NCBI GenBank assembly: GCA_009926815.1
Contig: RFOC01000050.1
Coordinates: 1-11,086 of the forward strand
Length of the DNA: 11,086 bases
Direction: 5' to 3'
Source: Planctomycetota bacterium
Lineage (GTDB): Bacteria > Planctomycetota > Phycisphaerae > Phycisphaerales > SM1A02
Positions within the stretch are counted from its first letter, which is position 1. The number at the start of each line of letters is the position of its first letter. A program made the position numbers and the translations under genes. Below are positions 6,474-11,086 of this stretch, piece by piece. Below the pieces are notes generated by a model. That model was not told the DNA's origin, did not search any database, and worked only from the letters and a program-made list of their open reading frames with translations.

Positions 6474-6859
6474 TGCGGAATCCCGGTCGCATCATCGTCT
6501 GGTTCGTGGCGGCCATCGGCCTGCTGGCCTTCGTGGCCGGGTGGTGGGTCACGCGAGAGGTCCGGGCCACGTCGCGGCGGACGGACCAGGACCTGGTCCG
6601 GGTGGCTGAGGCGATCGAGCGATTCGCCTCGGCCCATGGCGGCTCCATGCCCCAGGCCGCCGAGGCCCTCCAGCCCGGTCAGGATCCAGCCCTCGCGGAG
6701 TCCCTGGGCCGGATCCAGGTGGCCTGGCCGCCTTCGCCCGATCTGGCACCCATCCTCGGGTCCAACGGGCTCCCCTCGGGTGTCGGCACCCTGCCGCGGG
6801 TGAATGATCGCCTGCGATCACTGGCTCGCGGTTCCGCGGTGGCGGGCGGCCCGTCATAA
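6473..6859 (+). CDS. Small single-pass membrane protein of unknown function
   Basis: A 128-residue protein not recognised as a named family. Residues 7-27 form one hydrophobic helix, followed by a positively charged stretch (REVRATSRR), an N-in or N-out anchor with a ~100-residue soluble domain. That domain begins with a helix (DQDLVRVAEAIERFASAHGGSMP) that resembles the post-helix part of type II secretion pseudopilins, in which a residue counter and a Gly/Pro turn follow. The Gly-Phe-Thr-Leu-Ile-Glu prepilin cleavage motif is absent, so it is not a classical pseudopilin. The start overlaps the ABC ATPase stop by one base, with GAAGG (6456-6460) 12 bases upstream. The stop codon lies in the -10-like hexamer before thyX. 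Co-translation with the ATPase is likely; a functional link is only suggested. Confidence 0.7.
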   Translation: MRNPGRIIVWFVAAIGLLAFVAGWWVTREVRATSRRTDQDLVRVAEAIERFASAHGGSMPQAAEALQPGQDPALAESLGRIQVAWPPSPDLAPILGSNGLPSGVGTLPRVNDRLRSLARGSAVAGGPS

Positions 6860-6860
6860 T
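6855..6860 (+). promoter_or_regulatory. -10-like hexamer immediately before thyX
   Basis: CATAAT ends 6 bases before the thyX ATG and matches five of six consensus positions. It overlaps the TAA stop of the preceding gene, which could by itself create the match. The -35 region (TTCCGC, 6832-6837) is weak. No Shine-Dalgarno sequence is present. Confidence 0.35.
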
Positions 6861-6866
6861 GGGCCG

Positions 6867-7787
6867 ATGCCCGAGCCGGCCCTCTCCAGCGAAGTTTCCG
6901 CGAAGCACGCATCCACCGAGACGCCCATCGAGCGCGTGAAACCCGAGGGTCCGATGGTGGACCTCATGCAGGGGGACGCACGCTGGCAGATCCCGGTGCA
7001 TCAGCATGGCTTCATCGCGCTGGTCGACGTCATGCCTCGCCTGGCGCCGCAGGGTCAGACCGCCGACGCGGCCATCGTGCAGGCGGCTCGCGTGAGCTAC
7101 GGCGCCGGCACCAAGCAGGTGAGCGAGGACCGGACGCTCATCCGCTACCTGCTCCGTCATCGGCACACCACGCCCTTCGAGATGGTCGAGCTGAAGTTCC
7201 ACGTGGCCATGCCCATGTTCGTGGCCCGTCAGTGGATCCGGCATCGCACCGCCAACGTGAACGAGTACTCGGCGCGATACTCGATCGTGCCGGACCGCTT
7301 CTACCGGCCCACGGTGGACAGCGTGCGCAAGCAGAGCACGGTGAACAGGCAGGGCGGAGACGAGCCCATCGACGCCGGCACCGCGGAGCGGTTCCTGCAG
7401 CTGCTTGACCGTGCCGAGGCCAACTATCGCGAGTATCTCGATCTGACCGAGCGCGGCGTGGCGCGTGAGCTGGCGCGTGCCGCGCTGCCGGTGAGCGTCT
7501 ACACCGAGTGGTACTGGAAGTGCGACCTGCACAACACGCTCCGGTTCCTCTCGCTTCGCATGGAATCGCATGCCCAGCAGGAGATCCAGGACTTCGCCCG
7601 GGCCATGTACCGCCTCATCCAGCCGCTGGCCCCGGCCACCTGCGAGGCCTTCATGGACTACGAGTTCGAGGCCATGCATCTCTCCCGGCTGGAGATCGAG
7701 GCGATCCGAGCCGGGGCGCCGCTGGCCACGCAGAACAAGCGGGAGATCGCCGAGTTCGAGGCCAAGAGGTCCCGTCTGGGTCTCTGA
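6867..7787 (+). CDS. thyX: FAD-dependent thymidylate synthase (ThyX)
   Basis: ThyX makes dTMP from dUMP using methylenetetrahydrofolate, FAD and NADPH, replacing the classical ThyA. The diagnostic R-H-R-x7-S motif is RHRTANVNEYS (residues 125-135), preceded by TPFEMVELKFHVAMPMFVARQ. The substrate-binding region LHNTLRFLSLRMESHAQQEIQ (221-241) is also present. At 306 residues it is at the long end of the family because of a ~30-residue unconserved N-terminus. The ATG at 6867 sits 7 bases after the upstream stop; a second in-frame ATG at 6954 (residue 30) begins just before the conserved region and is a possible alternative start. A truncated pgeF gene follows after 6 bases. Flavin and folate use link it loosely to PanB, which consumes the same folate cofactor. 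Confidence 0.96.
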   Translation: MPEPALSSEVSAKHASTETPIERVKPEGPMVDLMQGDARWQIPVHQHGFIALVDVMPRLAPQGQTADAAIVQAARVSYGAGTKQVSEDRTLIRYLLRHRHTTPFEMVELKFHVAMPMFVARQWIRHRTANVNEYSARYSIVPDRFYRPTVDSVRKQSTVNRQGGDEPIDAGTAERFLQLLDRAEANYREYLDLTERGVARELARAALPVSVYTEWYWKCDLHNTLRFLSLRMESHAQQEIQDFARAMYRLIQPLAPATCEAFMDYEFEAMHLSRLEIEAIRAGAPLATQNKREIAEFEAKRSRLGL

Positions 7788-7793
7788 TCTGGC

Positions 7794-8585
7794 GTGCCCT
7801 TCGAGACGATCAGGTCGGAGGCCGGCGTGCTCTGGCGTCGCTCATCGCTGCTGCACGGGGCGGGCATTCCGCACGCGTTCAGCACCCGGATCGGAGGAGT
7901 CAGTCCAGCGCCCTTCGACTCGCTGAACCTGGGCCTGGCGGATGCGCCGGGCCAGGCGGACGCGTGGGTGCACGTGCAGGCCAACTGGACACGTCTGCTG
8001 CATGCCTGCGGGCTCGCGGATCGCGATCTGATCCGCGCCAGGCAGGTCCATGGCACGGTGGTGCTCCACGCGGATCGAGAGCCGGGGGTCGCTCGATCCG
8101 AACCGCCCTTCGCCGAAGCGGACGCGTTGGTCACCGCTCATGCCGGTCACGCCATCTCGGTTCGTGTGGCGGACTGCGCTCCCGTGCTCCTGGCGGATCC
8201 GGTCGCGGGCGTCGTGGCTGCCGTGCATGCGGGCTGGCGAGGGGTGGTGGGCGGCATCGTGCCCGCCGCCGTTGGAGATCTTCTCCAGCGGAGTGCGCAT
8301 CCGGAGCGGATGGAGCCGCCTCGGCAGGCGTGGGGACCTGGGGCACCATGGGCGGTGCCGGCCTGGCCTGCGGCATGGGCTGACCGCCCTGATCGGTGTC
8401 GCGGAACGCCGCCTGTTCCACCTCGCTCAGTCGGGCCAGATGCTGCTGATACTCGTTGTAGCCGATCCAGGTCATGGTGGACTGCGTGGTGCCGTCCTCG
8501 ATGCCCAGCTTCAGCAGGTCGTCCTCGGCCTGCTTCTGCTCGTCGGTGCGCGCCTGCCGCTTCTCCATCTCCTTCTCCACGCTGA
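7794..8585 (+). pseudogene. pgeF: pgeF/yfiH (laccase-domain) gene with its 3' third lost and replaced
   Basis: The first 173 codons encode a PgeF/YfiH-family protein, a zinc/copper enzyme reported as a peptidoglycan editing factor and purine nucleoside phosphorylase-like enzyme. Motifs are FSTRIGGVSPAPFDSLNLG (residues 29-47), ARQVHG (82-87), VADCAPVLLADP (125-136) and AVHAGWRG (143-150); the metal ligands His86, Cys128 and His145 are all kept. The match continues through HPERM and stops near 8312. The expected Gly-Pro-Ser/Cys-Ile segment and C-terminal strands (roughly 70-90 residues) are missing in all three frames. The frame runs on to 8585 through sequence antisense to a TonB-like gene, ending with a Pro/Arg-rich tail. 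The start is GTG at 7794, 6 bases after thyX. The product is probably non-functional unless the join is an assembly error. Confidence 0.8.
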
Positions 8586-8796
8586 AGTCGGCGCGACGGG
8601 TCCGGTCGACGCCGTCGTGACCCTCGGAGAGCATCCGCTGCAACCTGGGCGCCAGCAGGGTGCCGTGCAGCACGAGGCTGACCACCACGCCCGCCAGCAG
8701 CGGCAGGTTGGGGTGTCGGTCGCTTTCCAGCGCGCGGAGCGATCGCTCGAGCCGCTCCCGCGTGGCCGGGTCGAGGCCCGTGGACGCCAGGCTCAT
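8131..8796 (-). CDS. TonB-like single-pass membrane protein, C-terminus lost at the junction
   Basis: The ATG at 8796 overlaps the ExbD stop (ATGA), so the two are translationally coupled. Residues 30-50 (with SLVLHGTLLAP) form one membrane helix, in the position and with the His seen in TonB-like energy transducers. A charged coiled region (about 66-95), a distinct segment LGIEDGTTQSTMTWIGYNEY (97-116) and a proline-rich linker (QPMPQARPAPPMVPQVPTP, 139-157) follow. This resembles planctomycete proteins encoded next to ExbD; that recollection was not checked. After about residue 161 (8313) the frame reads antisense through pgeF and becomes Arg/Pro-rich, so the true C-terminus is missing. The last ~60 residues up to 8131 should not be treated as real protein. 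It probably transmits energy from an ExbB/ExbD-type motor, but no C-terminal TonB domain is left to confirm this. Confidence 0.65.
   Translation of the reverse strand: MSLASTGLDPATRERLERSLRALESDRHPNLPLLAGVVVSLVLHGTLLAPRLQRMLSEGHDGVDRTRRADFSVEKEMEKRQARTDEQKQAEDDLLKLGIEDGTTQSTMTWIGYNEYQQHLARLSEVEQAAFRDTDQGGQPMPQARPAPPMVPQVPTPAEAAPSAPDAHSAGEDLQRRRARCRPPPLASPHARQPRRPRPDPPGARERSPPHEPRWRDRHER
8303..8316. other. Junction of two 3'-truncated convergent genes
   Basis: Homology to PgeF on the plus strand and to the TonB-like protein on the minus strand both stop here, facing each other. GGAGC occurs twice at the join (8303-8307 and 8312-8316), a possible short direct repeat for a deletion, though five bases are common by chance in this GC-rich sequence. 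No mobile element or terminator is present. Confidence 0.6.
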
Positions 8797-9242
8797 GGCG
8801 CGGCTGTGGCGGGCGCCGGGGCACCGCCCTCATTGGGCTTGCCGACCAGGTTCACGGCCACGCCGAGGTCCTTGAGGCGGTCCCAGACGTCCTGCAGCAG
8901 CGGGGCCCGGTCCACCCGCCCCTGGCCGTAGGCGACCGCCAGATACACCACGGTCTCCGGATCCGCCGCGCGAGCCGCCTTCACCTTGCTGGCCACCTCG
9001 TCCAGCGTGACCTTGTCGCGGTTGAAGTAGAGCGTGCCATCCGTGTCCAGGCTGATGGTGGCGGCGGGAGCGGGCTTGGCGGGCCGCCCGGTGGCGAACT
9101 GCTTCAGTTCCATGGGCACCATGTCCACGCGCACCATCATGACCACGGCGTAGATGAAGAAGGTGAGCAGGAAGGTCATCAGATCGATGAGCGGGTTGAG
9201 CTCGATGCGAGCCTCGGCCGGCTGTCGACGGAGCCTTCGCAC
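8793..9242 (-). CDS. ExbD/TolR-type proton-channel subunit
   Basis: A 149-residue ExbD/TolR-family protein, the small subunit that with ExbB/TolQ forms an inner-membrane proton-driven motor. The single membrane helix LNPLIDLMTFLLTFFIYAVV (residues 15-34) carries the proton-path aspartate at Asp20, in the family's N-P-L-[IV]-D context. A periplasmic domain follows, with ISLDTDGTLYFNRDKVTLDE (about 63-82), YLAVAYGQGRVDRAPLLQDVWDRL (about 100-123) and the typical LGVAVNLVGKP ending. The start is GTG at 9242, three bases after the STAS gene stop. The TonB-like gene follows with an ATGA overlap. No ExbB/TolQ/MotA partner is seen in the window; it would be expected upstream or beyond the rearranged junction. 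The helix is richer in Met and aromatic residues than typical ExbD. Confidence 0.85.
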   Translation of the reverse strand: MRRLRRQPAEARIELNPLIDLMTFLLTFFIYAVVMMVRVDMVPMELKQFATGRPAKPAPAATISLDTDGTLYFNRDKVTLDEVASKVKAARAADPETVVYLAVAYGQGRVDRAPLLQDVWDRLKDLGVAVNLVGKPNEGGAPAPATAAP

Positions 9243-9245
9243 GGC

Positions 9246-9590
9246 CTAGCGGATCCCCAGCTGCACCGAGGCCAGCGCCGTGCCCACGTCCGCGGCCACC
9301 TCGAAGAGCTCGTCCAGTCCCGCGGTGATGAACGTGGCCCACACCCGATCCTTGATCCGGCAGAGGACCAGGCGACGCTTGGACAGCTGCTGAATCTTGC
9401 GAAGCCGCATGAGCGAGGCGATGTTGGAGCTGGTCAGCAGGGACACGCCGTGGAGGTCGATCACCACGTGGCGTGCGGTCGCCCCGGGCCCATCGAGCGA
9501 GGCGACCAGGGCCGACAGATCATCGGAGAGCTGGGGTTCGGCGCCCAGATCCACCAGCGCGATGTCCTCGGACCAGTCGGTGATGGGCAT
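9246..9590 (-). CDS. STAS-domain protein (anti-sigma factor antagonist-like)
   Basis: A 114-residue single STAS domain, the fold of SpoIIAA-type anti-anti-sigma factors, which switch partners through Ser phosphorylation. HVVIDLHGVSLLTSSNIASL (residues 41-60) matches the beta-strand/phosphosite loop. Where SpoIIAA has D-S-S-G, this protein has T-S-S-N, so the phospho-acceptor serine is kept (Ser55) but the flanking Asp and Gly are not. The ATG at 9590 is preferred over an upstream in-frame start at 9677, because the upstream codons lie inside gyrA and encode a Pro/Arg-rich stretch. It lies 31 bases after the gyrA stop with a -10-like TACCAT in front, and 3 bases before exbD. No kinase or phosphatase partner is adjacent, so it may regulate something other than a sigma factor. 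Confidence 0.8.
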   Translation of the reverse strand: MPITDWSEDIALVDLGAEPQLSDDLSALVASLDGPGATARHVVIDLHGVSLLTSSNIASLMRLRKIQQLSKRRLVLCRIKDRVWATFITAGLDELFEVAADVGTALASVQLGIR

Positions 9591-9597
9591 GGGTCGG

Positions 9598-9603
9598 ATG
9601 GTA
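9598..9603 (-). promoter_or_regulatory. -10-like hexamer immediately before the STAS gene
   Basis: On the minus strand TACCAT lies 7 bases before the ATG at 9590, with CTGACG (9625-9620) 16 bases further upstream, matching four of six -35 positions. It lies in the short gap after gyrA. This would give the STAS-exbD-TonB-like genes a leaderless or nearly leaderless mRNA. Confidence 0.4.
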
Positions 9604-9621
9604 TCCGGGCGTCCGGGCGCG

Positions 9622-11086
9622 TCAGCCCGCCGCGGGCTCCTCGGGCTCGGCGATGAGGGCCACCGCCATGACGGCATCCGCGTCCCGCAGCTGCATGACG
9701 CGGACGCCCATGGTGTTGCGACCGATGCGGCTCACGTCGGTCACCTTGCTGCGCACGATCATGCCATCGCGGCTCATGAGCATCATTTCCTCGCCCTCGC
9801 GGACGCTGCGCACCGCCACCACCGGGCCGTTGCGGCCCTCGGTCTTGATGTCGATGCGGCCCTTGCCGCCGCGGCTCTGGCAGCGGGTGGTGCCGTCCTC
9901 CTGCCGCACCAGGTACTCGGCCTGGCTGGTCCGCTTGCCGTAGCCGTTCTGCGTGACGGTGAGCAGGTCGGCCGTGTCGTCGCAGCGCACGGCACCCACC
10001 ACGGTGTCGCCCTCGGCCAGATCGATGCCCATGACGCCGGCCGCGGCGCGGCCCATGACGCGGGCGTCGTTCTCGTCGAAGCGGATGGCCATGCCGCTGG
10101 CGGTGGCCAGCATGACCTGGTCCTTGCCGCTGGTCAGCAGCACGTTCACCAGATCGTCGCCGTCGTTCAGGTTCAGCGCGATGATGCCGCCCTTGTTCAC
10201 GTTGCGGTAGTCCTGCAGGGCGGTGCGCTTCACGCGGCCCTGGCGGGTGGCGAAGAAGAGGAAGTCCTCCCGCGTCTCGAAGCCGGCCACGGGCAGGAAG
10301 GCCCGCACCGTCTCGCCCTCGCGAAGCTCGATCACGTTCTGGATGGCGCGGCCCTTGGCGGTGCGGGCCATCTCGGGGATCTGCCAGGTCTTGATGCGGA
10401 ACACGCGGCCGGTGTTGGTGAAGCAGAGCAGGTCGTCGTGGCTGCTGCCGGTGAAGAGCTGCTCGATGAAGTCGCCGTCCTTCGCGTCGCTGCCCTTGAT
10501 GCCCACGCCGCCGCGGCCCTGCGTGCGGTAGGTGTCGCTGGGCAGTCGCTTGACCCAGCCGGCGTGCGAGATGGTGACCACCACCTCGTGCTCGGGGATC
10601 AGGTCCGCCATCTCGAAGGCCTCGGCCTCGCCGGCCTCGATGCTGGTGCGCCGCTTGTCCGCGAACCGCTCCCGCAGCTCAACAGTGTCCTCGCGCACGA
10701 TGTCCAGCACCAGCTGCTCGCTGGCCAGGATGGCCTCGAAGCCCTCGATGTCCTCGAGCAGCTTGGTGAACTCGGCGGCCAGCTTCTCCACCTCGAGACC
10801 CACCAGCTGGATCAGCCGCATGGCCCCGATCGCCTCGGCCTGCACGCGGGTCAGGCGGGCGCCATCACCCTGGCGGGTGGCCGCCACGATGCGTTCCGGG
10901 ATCAGCCTCTCGTAGCGGTGTCCCTTGGCGATCCGGAAGCCGCGGTCCATGAGCTTCTGGATGGCCTCCTCGCGCTCGCGGCTCTCGCGGATGATGCGGA
11001 TCACCTCGTCGATGTCGCACACCGCGTAGATGAGGCCCTCGAGCCGGTGGGCCTGCTGCTTGGCCTGCCGCATGAGGAAGGCGGTG
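9622..11086 (-). CDS. gyrA: DNA gyrase subunit A, C-terminal two-thirds (5' end outside window)
   Basis: This is the 3' part of gyrA; the N-terminal winged-helix domain with the catalytic tyrosine lies beyond the right edge. The frame remains open past 11073, so the Met there is internal. The first ~150 residues are the tower/coiled-coil region (QAHRLEGLIYAVCDIDEVI, LEDIEGFEAIL, RERFADKRRTSIE). Then comes the beta-pinwheel domain that wraps DNA, with repeats such as VVTISHAGWVKRL, IKTWQIPEMARTAKGRAIQN, LNDGDDLVNVLLTSG and ISLIG-like blade motifs, ending in a short acidic/Ala tail (EPEEPAAG). The GyrA box, usually Q-[RK]-R-G-G-K-G, reads QGRGGVG. A later blade has QSRGGKG, as in B. subtilis GyrA. 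The KGRAIQNVIELREGE segment and the box-like sequence favour GyrA over ParC, although the altered box makes this slightly less than certain. Confidence 0.93.
   Translation of the reverse strand, partial: TAFLMRQAKQQAHRLEGLIYAVCDIDEVIRIIRESREREEAIQKLMDRGFRIAKGHRYERLIPERIVAATRQGDGARLTRVQAEAIGAMRLIQLVGLEVEKLAAEFTKLLEDIEGFEAILASEQLVLDIVREDTVELRERFADKRRTSIEAGEAEAFEMADLIPEHEVVVTISHAGWVKRLPSDTYRTQGRGGVGIKGSDAKDGDFIEQLFTGSSHDDLLCFTNTGRVFRIKTWQIPEMARTAKGRAIQNVIELREGETVRAFLPVAGFETREDFLFFATRQGRVKRTALQDYRNVNKGGIIALNLNDGDDLVNVLLTSGKDQVMLATASGMAIRFDENDARVMGRAAAGVMGIDLAEGDTVVGAVRCDDTADLLTVTQNGYGKRTSQAEYLVRQEDGTTRCQSRGGKGRIDIKTEGRNGPVVAVRSVREGEEMMLMSRDGMIVRSKVTDVSRIGRNTMGVRVMQLRDADAVMAVALIAEPEEPAAG

Noticed and set aside
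6806..6819. Inverted repeat GATCGC / GCGATC with a 2-base gap
   Set aside because: Too short, loop too small, and inside the coding sequence of the small membrane protein.
8015..8037. Inverted repeat CGCGGATC / GATCCGCG with a 7-base loop
   Set aside because: It lies wholly within the well-conserved part of pgeF and has no T-tract; GC-rich coding sequence gives such palindromes by chance.
8050..8931. Plus-strand open frame across the junction, opposite the TonB-like and ExbD genes
   Set aside because: It shows no recognisable domain and does not contain the missing PgeF C-terminus; it is a shadow of genes on both strands.
9622..11086. Possible ParC (topoisomerase IV) instead of GyrA because of the altered box
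   Set aside because: The C-terminal six-blade pattern, box-like motif and the RTAKGRAIQNVIEL segment fit GyrA better; an alignment would settle it.

Overview
This is a dense, high-GC bacterial chromosomal window with almost no intergenic space. The best guess for the source is a planctomycete, probably of the class Phycisphaerae. That is an inference from the mix of genes: two FabZ-like hotdog dehydratases around an unusually long acyl carrier protein, an FAD-dependent ThyX, an ExbD gene followed by a TonB-like anchor of planctomycete style, and few clear Shine-Dalgarno sequences. It was not tested by any search. No tRNA, rRNA, insertion sequence, CRISPR array, phage gene or origin was seen.

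Plus-strand block (1-8312). It opens with the C-terminal DNA-reading domain of an FtsK/SpoIIIE translocase. Next come a hotdog dehydratase, the long acyl carrier protein and a second hotdog dehydratase, closed by a strong hairpin (1832-1865). A second run carries coaD, a metallo-beta-lactamase-fold protein that has lost most of its metal ligands, panB, a membrane-anchored HtrA-type protease with two PDZ domains, a DppF/OppF-type ABC ATPase, a small single-pass membrane protein and thyX. The run ends in a pgeF (yfiH) gene whose 3' third is missing. Many of these genes overlap or lie within 15 bases of each other, which suggests co-transcription. A biochemical thread links several of them: PanB and CoaD make the coenzyme A precursor whose 4'-phosphopantetheine arm is placed on acyl carrier proteins.

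Minus-strand block (11086-8313). Reading leftward, it holds the 3' part of gyrA, a small STAS-domain protein, an ExbD-type proton-channel subunit and a TonB-like single-pass membrane protein. The last gene is also cut short.

The two blocks meet near 8313. There the plus-strand pgeF and the minus-strand TonB-like gene both lose recognisable sequence at the same place, and each frame then runs antisense into the other gene. This looks like a deletion or rearrangement junction, or an assembly join, and it is the clearest structural anomaly in the window. Other points of interest are the extended acyl carrier protein, the ligand-poor metallo-beta-lactamase-fold protein beside coaD, and several genes with a -10-like hexamer 6-8 bases before the start codon, as expected for leaderless mRNAs.
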